Positions 1 through 10,672 of a stretch of 64,000 nt of DNA are shown piece by piece. The notes under the pieces were generated by a model that saw only the letters and a program-made list of their open reading frames with translations, had not been told where the DNA came from and searched no databases. How positions within the stretch are numbered: position 1 is the stretch's first letter; each line of letters opens with the position of its first letter. This DNA is from Tomocerus qinae (Eukaryota > Arthropoda > Collembola > Entomobryomorpha > Tomoceridae), in assembly GCA_020055645.1 (NCBI GenBank), contig CM034548.1:48104296-48168295 (forward strand), in the 5' to 3' direction. Made by a program: the position numbers and the translations under genes.

Positions 1-576
1 CGCCAAAATTTTTGTTAATGGCTTGCTCGGCTCGTCTCGCCAAAAATTTTTTTGAGGGTCTGGCTCGGCTCTGACCTAAACTAGCATGTGTGGTTGGAGT
101 TCGATTCTCTGGCAAAGCTGTTTATTATAATCTCAGTACGGAAGCGTACTAAGAGTTGTATTATAATGTACTTGACTTGAGTACGTTTGCGCTAACGTCA
201 AATACGCAAATTTATATCAATAAAATGGGAATGTAGCGATATTGTTCAATACGCATGCTGTACTCAATATAAATGGGGAATGCACTAGTCCCAAAATTAA
301 ATACATACTATACGTATTCACTATTGAATACATTAGTGTACGCATTTTTCTGTGTGAGTCAAAATGCACAGGAGGCAATGTAATCCATGTGACATAAAAC
401 AATGAACTTTTTGACGCGTAATTCTTCTGAACTTCAATAGCATCTTTAGTTTAATTATCAACACTAAGTACTTACTTTTTTAACTGTACAATACTACAGT
501 TTAAATTGTTTTTCAAATAGGTAAATTATTAGAAATCTAAACGTTAAGATAAATATTATGTATGAACGGAACATTA
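1..576. other. Intergenic, no gene seen
   Basis: AT-rich sequence with a few short self-similar motifs at the extreme left, where a GGCTCG-rich motif occurs twice within the first 80 bases. The open frames here are short and have no recognisable protein features. I see no RNA gene. Confidence 0.5.
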
Positions 577-1430
577 ATTGGCATACGCTCTGTAGCATAA
601 AATGAAAAATCCTCTTGTTGGCATAAAAATCCCCACATTGGCATAAAGTTTTCTCCCCATAAAGGCATAAAATTATGTTTCGCTATTTTGCATATAAACT
701 ATATATAGCAAGTGAGACCAAGGTGAGTGACTAGATTAGGAATTCTATGCTATAAATGAATTTACATTTTTGAAATATGAATATCATGCTAATCGCTACA
801 AAGTTCTAGTTACTTCTTTGAAAAGAATGTTCCGTTACTTCTCTAGTCGTTAGTTCTATTCCAACAATGGTCGAATATTTTTTTCTCAAATTAAAAATAA
901 AATTACTGAACAGTTAGCCAGGAGTGGTTACGTGTATCAAGCACGTATTTAGTAGGGGGCGCAGCGCCCCCCTAAATCTGAGAAAAAAAGATTTTTTTTC
1001 TCAAAAATGGCCTAAAATTGCAAAAATTTTTCGCGTTTCGCGAGAATATGTCTCCTTTTTGCTTCCGCCCCCTTTGAACAAATTTCTAGATACGTGCCTG
1101 ACGTGTATACTAAGCGTTATATTTACAAGGGTTCCAACTATATTGGGTCAGAAACATCTACTATTTGACAAAATACACTCATAAAAGTTGTTAAAATCCG
1201 TTCAAGATTGAGCTATTCCAAGTGGATTTATACTCAAGCAGATAAGATTTGAATTATGATAATTACTATACTTCAATAGTTTATAATTGACATTGCCATA
1301 CACATTCCATTCACATATTACTCATTTTATGCCTAAAATAATTATTTGACTAAGTAAAATTTATGCCAATAAATTCTGCCAATAAGGGTGTCTGAAAAAA
1401 ATTATTTTATGCCACAGAGCGCATGCCAAT
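577..1430. mobile_element. Non-autonomous TIR element with a nested hAT MITE
   Basis: The two ends are inverted repeats: ATTGGCATACGCTCTGTAGC at the left and its imperfect complement ending ATGCCAAT at the right. TA lies on both outer sides, so the target duplication could be TA. Several further TTGGCATAAA motifs form a subterminal cluster inside each end. No transposase frame is visible. A separate hAT-type MITE with its own target duplication sits inside at 938-1100, so this element is the older of the two. Confidence 0.6.
938..1100. mobile_element. hAT-type MITE, CAGGCACGTATCCAG family, copy 1
   Basis: The element starts CAAGCACGTATTTAG and ends CTAGATACGTGCCTG. It is flanked by a perfect 8-bp duplication, ACGTGTAT, at 930-937 and 1101-1108. 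Terminal CA(A/G)G and an 8-bp duplication are hallmarks of the hAT superfamily. At 163 bp it is non-autonomous. It carries G- and C-runs just inside the ends, as do the other copies in this window. Confidence 0.85.
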
Positions 1431-1759
1431 TAGGGGGTGATTCGAATGAACATGTCCAAATCACTGTGACATTTCTTCAAAATTCATAGAGCACAGCCGT
1501 AACAGTAACATATTATATGCAATTCTACACCCATTCTTCCACAAACAGTATAAAAAGGGGCGATGTCGTTAGTGTCGTTAGTCTAATCAACATTCATCAA
1601 ATCATTGGCTAGTGTTGATTAACACTTATTATTATTAGCTCAATATATTATGCCAGTCTAATGGGACTAGATGTGACAACAGGATTGTAAGAAGACAAAA
1701 GGGGCAATATTATAAAGATGTATTAGTACTTGTCACTTACTAGTGCTTAATGAATTTGC

Positions 1760-2047
1760 ATCGAAAAATTAGAATGCCAATGTGTTCTTAATCTATGTCA
1801 TGCAATTGTTTATCATAACTGTCCTGATTATTTCTATGATTATGTGCAAAAGAAAGACAACGTAACGCAATATGCTTTAAGAAATAAAAGCTCTATTTTC
1901 TACAGTTCTATTCCAAAGAATAGGTATGGATTCCGATCCTTCCAGGAGTCAGCATCCAAATTGTGGAATGAATTACCAGAATTCATGCAAACAATTGAAA
2001 ATGCGGACTCTTTCAAGAGGGAGCTGAAGACATATCTACTTAGGTAG
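1760..2047 (+). pseudogene. LINE (non-LTR retrotransposon) C-terminal remnant
   Basis: An open frame ending at 2047 encodes the C-terminal tail typical of non-LTR retrotransposon reverse-transcriptase proteins. The key signature is RSFQESASKLWNELPEF followed by SFKRELKTYLLR and a stop. The same frame stays open upstream to about 1760 without an ATG. The RT catalytic core is absent, so this is a 5'-truncated dead copy. The clade (CR1- or jockey-like) cannot be fixed from the tail alone. Confidence 0.65.
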
Positions 2048-2649
2048 TACTATGTAATGAAGAAAGAAAAGCAAATACATGTAATTTATCATGCATTGAA
2101 TCTGCTGTCCACACTAAGGAATAATGATTATAACTATCTATCTAATAAAAAGTTAAGGAAGAAGTTTGCATTTGGGTGATGTCCCTAAAATGAGCAACGC
2201 GCAAGTGCGTGTATCCTATGTATTTACCAACTTCAAGTTTCAAAATAAAACTTCTTCTGTGTTAAGATGTGTTACGAAATATGTATTTCAATTTCCACGA
2301 TTCTCGAATGTGCGAGGTGCTACGTGTTCGGCGGTTCTGCTATATGGTGTATGAGTACGTATTCCTCATTTGAGCCGGGCTCTGTACTCATGGTTTTAGA
2401 ATAGATGCAAAAGGAGCAGAAAGCATGTCCAAAAAGCAACAAAAATTAAGTCCAAAAAAATCCCTAAATCCATGGGTCGTTTCTACAGGCTGGGGGGCTT
2501 TCAACTTTGGATGCAGATTACAGCCGAACCCTTTGAGCTACGAAGTCGAATTTTTTTCAAAAATAAGAGAAAATAAATCCTGACACCGGCAAGAAACAAA
2601 TTTAAAAATGTGGTATTTCATTGTTCCCTGTATTTGATAATACGATCTA
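2048..2649. other. Non-coding, probable LINE 3' flank
   Basis: No coding signal was found. The stretch directly after the LINE tail may include its 3' untranslated region, but no poly-A or simple 3' repeat terminus was recognised. Confidence 0.35.
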
Positions 2650-3286
2650 CTGTTATTATTTTGGTTTAGGAAAATATCAGAAAGCTAAATGGTGATTGAA
2701 TAGAAATGATTGGCGAAAGGGGAAATTCCGTAATGTGCGTATTAAATAGCGTTTCAAAATTTCTAATCCAAATTGGTTCTGCTATACCTACAAACTTATT
2801 CAACATTTTTTAGTAGAGCTGGGTTTACTTTTTACTACCCGCTTGATTCCTTTGTTCCAGTTGGGACATCTTTTTGTAGAATTAAATAACAGTACTGGGT
2901 ATTTATTCTTTAAAAATATTTATTCGTAAGTTGTACTCATGAAATTTGTACGTTTTTCCAAAATCCCACGGGGAATCTTATTTTTTCTGATTTTAAAAGG
3001 GAGCTTTATGGTAACTTTTTTCGAAAATAGAGTCTTTCATTGTTCCCTCTATTTGATGATACGATCTACAGTTATTATTTTGGTGTAGGTAATTCCTTTT
3101 GATAAGGAAGTTGGGGCTGTTGTTAATTTTTCCCACCACTGTAGAAAATAAAAGTATATTAATTTAAATATATTTTGTATTTACAAAGTTAACTACCCTA
3201 ATGGGATGTTTTTGAAATTGTTTTTATTACTGTGATGCTGAAATTCTCTTGAGTGCTAGATTTGCCCCTTAGCTGGGTTCACTAGT
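2650..3286 (+). repeat. Dispersed repeat R1, copy 1
   Basis: This copy shares long stretches with 22520-23014 and with the reverse complements of 27285-27690 and 45272-45895. Shared landmarks are ATACGATCTACAGTTATTAT, a TTATTCGTAAGTTGTACTCA stretch and a common terminus TTAGCTGGGTTCACTAGT. There are no obvious terminal inverted repeats and no coding capacity. The fixed 3' end with CTAGT could fit a Helitron-like element, but no diagnostic hairpin was found. Confidence 0.6.
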
Positions 3287-6200
3287 TAATTAATAAGTAA
3301 TCTGTAACGATGTTAAAAATTAAATATGTAATGCACTGCATTGTAATACTTTGTAAAATTGTATATCAACATAAAAGCTCAATTGGATTGTAAATATCGT
3401 TTGTTTTATAATCTGCAGATGTTGACGAATAAAATATTATTATTATTATTAATGCCAATATGAGTAATGAGACCGAATGAGAAACGGTGGTGGGTGGATA
3501 TGGACATCATGGCATCCTCACTGGCTCTGTATGCACTACTTGGCTGAGACATCGCTAAGATACTATTATATAGGCAGTTGTCAATCGAGGTACAGAACTG
3601 AATCGGATTGCTATGTTACATGACCTGGATTGGTTGATTGGTTTCGGAAGCTTTAGCTAATTATGGCCACTTTTTGTGTGCCGTGCAGGGCTTCAAATGT
3701 GAACAAATGCGAGGATCGACTTAATACTAAATTGTAACAAAACTGTACTTTACTATATTGTAAATAATGGGGTTGATATAGGGGATTCGACATCGAAATG
3801 TATTCCACCGCATCCATTTGATTACAAGGCGAGTAACTACCCGTAAAACCAAACAATCAAGAAAGACTAACCACATAACGGAGGAAGTATTTTCTTGCCG
3901 CAGCACGATTTTGTTGCTTAATTTAAAGAGAACAAAAAAACAAATGCCACGGAAAGTCTTACTGTATTAGTTATCTGACAGGAACTGCTATTATCATATC
4001 TTTTAAATAAATAGCTTGGAAAACAAAACCGTGGCCAAAGACAATGCAAGATATTTTACACCAAAAGAGATATTCGAAAATAAAATAATGTTATGTAGAT
4101 AAGGAATTTCATACTCAGGTACTCAGTACTTGTCCAGGATAGTATAAGTAAGCAATCCAACAAAATATTTAATTAACACCTTTCACAGAATTTTCATTTT
4201 TGCCTTACATTGACCACAGAATACATAACATCCTCCACCGTTTTTGCGCGGCATTTACACTGTACTCGATATTCTGTGCAGGATATATCCTGATATTTTC
4301 CTGTATTGACATTTTCAGTGTTGTATTTTAGCCGGTTAAAATGACTGAAATGACTTAATTATGGCTACAATAACTAAAAACTCGTGATTTTTGAATTTCC
4401 CGCCGAATCGAGAATGCTTTTCTTTTTCAGAGTCTCTTTTGACCATTTAAACCATGCTAACCATTTTAGCCACTGGCTAACAAAAATTTTAATTAGCCGG
4501 GTAGAAATTTAACCGGCCATTTTAACTCGCTCAGGCATCGAAACTCTCTTTCAACCTGGTAGCTGTGGAAATCGGCCTTCGCCCGCCCCCAAAGTAGGAG
4601 GAGTTTAGGTGTTCTCAGCCACAGGGGTGTGGCTAGTGGGCGGAGCTAAAGTGTGGAAATTAGCCAGTGGGCTGGGCTTGTTACACTGGAAATTAAAATG
4701 TTTTCGATGCCGCCGCTAGCCGAGTGGTCATCGAACACTGATTGGGCCTCAAGTCATTGGATCCGCTATCCGTCATTCGAATGAAATGAAAAGGATCTCT
4801 TAATCTTCGGGTGGGGGGAGGCTCGTCAAAACATTATAATTTGAAATTAGACTATATTAACCCGATCGATACATTTTAGCATTTTGAAACAAAAATTTCT
4901 TCGTTTCGAGAAACCCCCTGCATTGTTATAAGGACCTCTATTTCGCAGCGGAAAAGGCGGATAGATTTCCTAATTATTTGGATGTACCCAACCCATCGCT
5001 AAGCCATCTAAAATCTAGGTTTATAGTGGGAGAGTTTTTGGTCTAACACTCTGTGCGAGAGTTAATGTTATTGGTAATCTGATTCAATGAGACATATATT
5101 ATGTAGTAGGAGGCGCCAATTAATTCAAAAGCTGAACGGTAGGTTTTAATTGTATTTGGAAATGTCGCTGTTGTATCTCCATACTATCGTCGTCCCATCC
5201 ACACTATTACTCTTCCAGATTAACCTATTACCTATATCTATCTTCCTTGGATGTACCTAACTGAAAATCTCAAGGTATTGTGTATAACAAGAATTCTTCA
5301 AAATGGGATCATTGTGACAAAAGAGTCCGTAGTGTTTTGTCATGCAGAAGTCTTACATGCATACTCACAGACCCAGCAGACGCTATGTTAGTTAAGGTAA
5401 GACTACTACTTAGAGCATTCTTTCATCTGATATCCTAGTGAAATTTCCTTATGCCACAAAAGGTTGGAACGTTGGATTGGAACACCAAGACTGCCATACC
5501 GTAGCTCTAAGTTTACAGGGCATTGTGAAACTTTAATTCCTGCTGGTAGTTCATTCCATCGTTTCTGAATGTCATTAAGCTGCAGCAGAAAATTAAATGC
5601 TGAAATCAGTAATCCAGCAGGTTATATCACTTGACATTTCAAATTTTAAAGATAATAGTCTCCAAGCTTTTCAAGCTTTTGTAAAATAAAGTAATAAAAT
5701 TGATTGAATTTAAAGAAAAATTTTATTATGAGTTTAACAAGTTATTCTAGTTGATATAACAAAGTGTAAAGTGCTATTAAAGTTGCAGCATCTAGTAAGT
5801 AAGAGTAAGTAAGTTATTATAGACTACTGTCGTGCTTTATAGTAAGCTTAAAAACATTCAACCAGTTAGTCAATCAAGAACAAGAAGATAAGAAAGAAAA
5901 GACACTTTGCTGAACTGAAAAAGTTTTCAATTTTTTATGTAGGTGTTCAATCGGTTTTACTTGCTACTCCGTACATTTTAATCCGCATTTTGCGTCCTCT
6001 ACATATTGTCAGTGATAAATCAAAAATTGGACAGTCATGAACTTCTCCGTATCACATCGCGTCGCATTCGTTTTCAATTTGCTACTTCACCTTATAATAC
6101 AAATCGGTACATTTTAATTTTTGGTGAAAGCCATTCGTTATAATCTGCAAGGTGGTGCACGGCTGAGGTGGCTGAGGCCCTGTAGTGATTGAAGAACAAG

Positions 6201-7029
6201 TAGTGCAGTGTAGGCAAGTGACAAACATCATTCGAAATAGCGTTCGAAGTTACAATAAAAAAGCTAACTTCCATCATCAAATTTACATGAAGTGGTTCAA
6301 AAAATAACCCCGAAAATAAAAAGTGGAAAAACGTGTACTGCCGAGATTTAGCCCGGTAGATTGCAACCGAAAATAAGATACTCCATTTTAGTTGCCATAA
6401 TTGAGAAATGTTGGATGACAATAGATTGTAATTGAAGATAAAAATCACCATTCCTGACCACCAAAATATTTTTTTTAAATAAAAGTTTCACAACCCAATT
6501 TCAAGAACTCTTTTGGCAAATTGGTGGTTAATTTTCCAACCTTCTTCAAGTATGATGTCTAAACATTTTCCACTTTTTATTTTCGATGATTTTTTTGAAC
6601 TTCTTACTGTCAATTGAAATTAATGAAAGTTGCCTCATTAATGTAACTTTGGACGGTATTTCTAATGGTGTATCTTAGCCTACCACTGCACTACTTCCCT
6701 TATTCAGATACAGAAGGCCACCTTAGTTAGGCAAGACCATGTACATAATAATAAAGGATCGTAATTAAGAAATTCCTAAATCAGTGTACAAAATTTGCCT
6801 ATTTTCAGAGTTTCTTACCACTACAGTGGTATCAACTAATTGGTACAGAATAGTACACACAAAAAATATTAAAATGAGTTTAAATTCTCGATTTTCTCTG
6901 AAAATATTTTATATCAAATGAATATTTATACTTGAATGTTTACTGAAAGTAGTGGAAAAAATTCATTCATTCTGTAAATAAACCATGTCCAAATGGGTGT
7001 AAAAAAGTGATGTGAAATTGCATAGAATG
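3287..7029. other. Intergenic, no gene seen
   Basis: AT-rich stretch with only short open frames. The longest minus-strand frame (6092-6451) is hydrophobic, has no recognisable domain and lacks exon-like neighbours. Around 4550-4690 the sequence is more GC-rich with GGGCGGAGC-type motifs. A tRNA-like segment at 4711-4785 is listed separately. Confidence 0.4.
4711..4785 (+). other. tRNA-like A-box/B-box remnant (possible SINE head)
   Basis: TAGCCGAGTGGTC at about 4717 matches the polymerase III A-box/D-arm of Leu/Ser-type tRNAs. A weak B-box, ATTCGAATG, follows about 60 bases later. The 3' half of an acceptor stem cannot be paired to the 5' part and the T-loop is imperfect. This looks like a tRNA pseudogene or the head of a tRNA-derived SINE, not a working tRNA. 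Confidence 0.35.
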
Positions 7030-7640
7030 TTTTATCTGGTTATCTGACGTTACATGACGCTTTTGGTGAATTTTTTTAATGACTTTGACCTTTTGTCATG
7101 TGTGACTTGACCTTGACATGACCTAGCGAATAACCTTTTTGAACGAGCTATCTCATGGCGTTCTACAATGTCGATAAATAAAGTTACGCCAATTTTTAAT
7201 TTTTGGACCACGCCCACAGGCAGGGGGTGTATCCGATTTTATCCATTTTCGAACTCGACCTCTCTTTTCATCCCTACATCACGTACAGAAAGTTTGAAAA
7301 ATTATCTGATGTTAAATGACGATTTTAGTAATGTTTTAAAATGGCCTTTGACCTTTTGACACATGTGACTTGACCTTGACATGACCTAACGAATAACCTT
7401 TTGGAACGAGCTATCTCATGACGTTCTACAATGTCGATAACTAAAGTTACACCAATTTTATTTTTGGACCACGCCCACAGGCAGGGGGTGTGTCCGATTT
7501 TATCCATTTTTGAACTCGGCCTCTCTTTTCATCCCTATATCGCGTACAGAAAGTTTGAGTTGATTATCTCAAACAGTTTTTGAGTTATCGTGCTAACAGA
7601 CGGACAGACAGACAGGCAGATCGGGCATTCCTATAAAGCG
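7030..7640 (+). repeat. Dispersed repeat R2, tandem dimer
   Basis: Two successive units of about 265-280 bases begin near 7037 and 7301. They share CTTGACCTTGACATGACCTA, GAGCTATCTCATG, CCACGCCCACAGGCAGGGGG and CATCCCTA...CGTACAGAAAGTTTGA. The second unit continues into an ACAGACGGACAGACAGACAG tail. Degenerate copies lie at 19960-20270 (+) and 23505-23800 (-). No coding signal. Confidence 0.65.
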
Positions 7641-7908
7641 ATGTTGCACACCACTTAATAAGGGATAGGGATAATGGTATTTTGTTCACTGTCCTAAATA
7701 TGTAAAGTAGCCAATACAACTAGAAAGAGAGATGAATCATACAAATAGGTTTGTTATGATGTTAAATATTAACCCCAATGAACAAAATTTACCACTTTTA
7801 GATTTTTAAACATCACCGTGATAAGAAATTAGCTTATATGGTGAAAATGAGTGCAATGGTAATTGTATTTTGTACACTGATTAACCAACAAAGATTAACA
7901 TTAATAGT

Positions 7909-8089
7909 CAAGCACGTATCCAGTAGGGGGCAGGTGGTCGCAGCGTCCCCCCTGTATGTGAGAAAAAGAGAAGTCTTTTCCCAAAAAGGGTCAAAAGTCG
8001 AAGAAAGTTTTTGCACTTCGCGCGTGACGATATTGAGTTTTTGACCATAATTATTTGTCCCCCTTGACCAATTTCTGGATACGTGCCTG
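7909..8089. mobile_element. hAT-type MITE, CAGGCACGTATCCAG family, copy 2
   Basis: The element begins CAAGCACGTATCCAG and ends CTGGATACGTGCCTG, a clear inverted repeat. Flanks TTAATAGT and TTAGTATT match at 6 of 8 positions, so they are a decayed 8-bp target duplication. It lies 131 bases before the predicted catalase exon, so any upstream catalase exon must be to its left, or the promoter region was disturbed by this insertion. Confidence 0.8.
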
Positions 8090-8220
8090 TTAGTATTTAA
8101 TACAATTAACTTACACCTGTTCATGTAATTTTTTTCTTTTTATGTGCATTGTAAAGAAATTCTAAAGGCTCTTTGAATAGCATGTACATGTGTATTATTT
8201 ATTCCACCAATCCACCATAG

Positions 8221-9737
8221 AAGTGATTGAACTGACTACTACTCGGGCTGAAGATCAATTACCATTCTGGCGGTTAAACAATAAGAACTTTGGGGAGCGG
8301 GCCACAAATCAGAATGGTTGTCCAGTTCCCAGTTTGACATCGACACTTCGTGTCGGGCGACGAGGACCTCTCCTTCTGCAAGACTCGAACTATTTGGACC
8401 ATTTGGCCCACTTTGACCGTGAGAGAATTCCGGAGCGAGTTGTGCACGCGAAGGGAGCGGGGGCTTTTGGTTATTTTGAAGTAACGCACGACATTCGCCA
8501 TTTGACACGAGCCAGAGTTTTTGAAGCTGTGGGGAAGACGACGTCGGTTGTGGTGAGGATGTCGACTTCTATCGGGGAAAGCGGATCTGCAGACACTGTC
8601 CGGGACGTGCGGGGCTTCTCCGTTAAATTTTACACTGAAGATGGCAACTGGGATTTGGTAGGGTTCAATATCGAAAATTTTGCCATTCGCGATCCCATCC
8701 TATTTCCCAGTTTCATCCACACACGGAAACGGAACCCAGTAACACACTTGCGAGATCCAAATATGTTTTGGGACTTTTTAAGTCTCCGTCCCGAGTCAAC
8801 TCTGAACACATTGTTTACCTTCTCGGATCGTGGGATCCCGGACGGATTTCGTCACATGCATGGTTTCGGAATTCATGCATTCAAATTAGTGAGCCAAGAG
8901 GGAATTCCCACATTTGTGAAATTTCAATGGCTCACCGACCAAGGACTCAAAGTTTTGTTTCAAGACGAAGCGGATCAGATCGCGGGGACTGACCCGGATT
9001 ACGCCGTGAGAGATCTCTTCAACGCAATAGCAGACGGAAATTTTCCGTCGTGGACTTTGGCTGTGCAAGTGATGAGTGCAGAGGAGGCTGAGAATCTCCC
9101 TTACGATCCATTTGACTTAACCAGAGTCTGGTTGTTAAGCGACTACCCTTTGCTCAAAGTCGGCAAGCTTGTTCTCAATCGGAATCCCAGTGATTATTTT
9201 ACGGAGGTGGAACAGGCTATCTTCCACCCAGGTAATCTCGTTCCAGGAATTGAGCCTTCTCCAGACCTGGTTTTACAAGGCAGAATATTTTCATACTCCG
9301 ACACTCAGCGCTATCGTCTAGGAGCTAATTTCCAGCAACTACCTGTCAACAAACCACTGGCAAGAGTAGCCACATACGAGCGAGATGGGTCGAATTGTTT
9401 CTCGGACAACGGAGCTGGGAGTCCAAACTACTTCCCCAACAGTTTCGGTGGCCCAGTTGAAGATTTTGAGGCCAGACAATTGTCCTTCAAAGCAGGAGGC
9501 ATGGTTAAGCGTTTCCAAGACCATGATGACGATTTTTATTCCCAAGCGACGCTTTACTGGGAGAAGGCTTTAACTGACGATGAACGCAGTCGTCTTGTAC
9601 AGAACATTGCCTTAGATCTAAGTGCTGTAATAGAGGAAATCAGACTCAGAGCTCTGGAAAACCTTTTTGATCCAGTCAGCTCACAGCTGGGCAACATGCT
9701 TAGGGAATCCATACAAAATATGCTAACCAAAAAATAA
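8221..9737 (+). CDS. Catalase-like heme protein with altered distal Asn (5' exon missing)
   Basis: The frame aligns without gaps to animal catalases from about human residue 20 to beyond the heme Tyr. Residue numbers here count from 8190. Present: distal His86 in RVVHAKGAGAFGYFEV, the SGSADTVRD and DGNWDLVG blocks, FPSFIH, SDRGIPDG, and the proximal RxxxY (Tyr369, codon 9294-9296) in GRIFSYSDTQRYRLG. Altered: the residue equal to human Asn148 is Phe (codon 8664-8666). NADPH-site positions His194, Asn213, Lys237 and His305 are Leu, His, Leu and Leu. The C-terminus ends LTKK, with no obvious peroxisomal signal. The frame opens after a stop at 8178-8180 and its first in-frame ATG lies beyond the catalytic His. 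An upstream exon spliced to the AG at 8219-8220 is therefore likely. The exon has no introns and looks GC-richer than its flanks. Family assignment is secure; enzyme activity is doubtful. Confidence 0.93.
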
Positions 9738-9738
9738 A
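9733..9738 (+). promoter_or_regulatory. Possible poly(A) signal AATAAA
   Basis: A canonical AATAAA overlaps the stop codon of the catalase-like frame. If used, the 3' UTR would be only some tens of bases long. Confidence 0.35.
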
Positions 9739-10508
9739 TATTTTCATCGCATCCAAAATTATTTGTAAGAGTGATTGACTCTGGCTGGTTTTGGCCAATT
9801 TATCATTTGTGTTGAATGCACAAGACTACACTTCTTATTACATTGCAATGTTTTCTCAGAGTCGGGTGGACCACCATTTTGAGGGGTCTACCTCCACAGC
9901 CTAACCGAATTTTTCCACACCGACCAACTCACCCTGTTGAAAATGATTGTGCATGTACAAATTATTATAACATAGGTACATATTACGAGAGCTCACACCA
10001 TAATAAGGCTAGACTCCAATGGGGTCAAAGAGTCAGAGTGTGATATAGCCAACCATTATCAAACATCGCATACTATGTCAAAAGTTTTCGGCGTCCGGGC
10101 AACCAACAACGTTACTTGTGTAATATTTAGGCAACATGGTGTACAAAATTAGGGAATAAACCTCGAATATTCGGTTTATTTGTAAAAACGTAGGAAATAA
10201 GCCGAATAAAAACCAAGCAGTTTTATAGGTTCACGCTGTGACTGAATTGAAACCAGTTTTTCGGTTATTTTCAACTTTAAATCGAAAATTCGAGTATTAT
10301 TCCTTAATTGTGTGTATCATGTTGTCCGCCAAAAAACTAAAAATTACACAGTTAACGTAGTTGGTTGCCAGGGTAGCAATGATGCTTCATCCTCTGAAAA
10401 CTAATGACATTGCATGCGATGTTTGTGAATGGTCGGCTATATCACACTCCATGACTGTTGGGCCTCGTTGGAGTACAGGGTACATAAGCTTGAGGTCTCG
10501 TGGTACGT
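9739..10508. other. Intergenic, no gene seen
   Basis: Only short open frames with no domain signature. The region includes a pair of loosely inverted TCGGTTTATT/AATAACCGAA-type motifs around 10170-10300 and ends at the left end of the foldback element. Confidence 0.4.
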
Positions 10509-10672
10509 ACGTACATATATGTCGTAGACTGGGAGGGAAAGGTGACTGGGAGGGATATAATGTCCCTCTCCGGCTAGACTGGGTGGGATAGCTCTGTACC
10601 GCTAGCGGTACCGAACCATGAGGTTTCCGACTGGGAGGGATAGGTTGTAAAGGATTGATGTGAATGATTCTG

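Noticed and set aside
4711-4785. Functional tRNA-Leu/Ser gene
   Set aside because: Only the A-box is good; the acceptor stem does not close and the B-box is imperfect. Kept only as a tRNA-like remnant.
6092-6451. 119-residue hydrophobic protein on the minus strand
   Set aside because: No recognisable family, no exon partners, AT-rich composition like the flanks.
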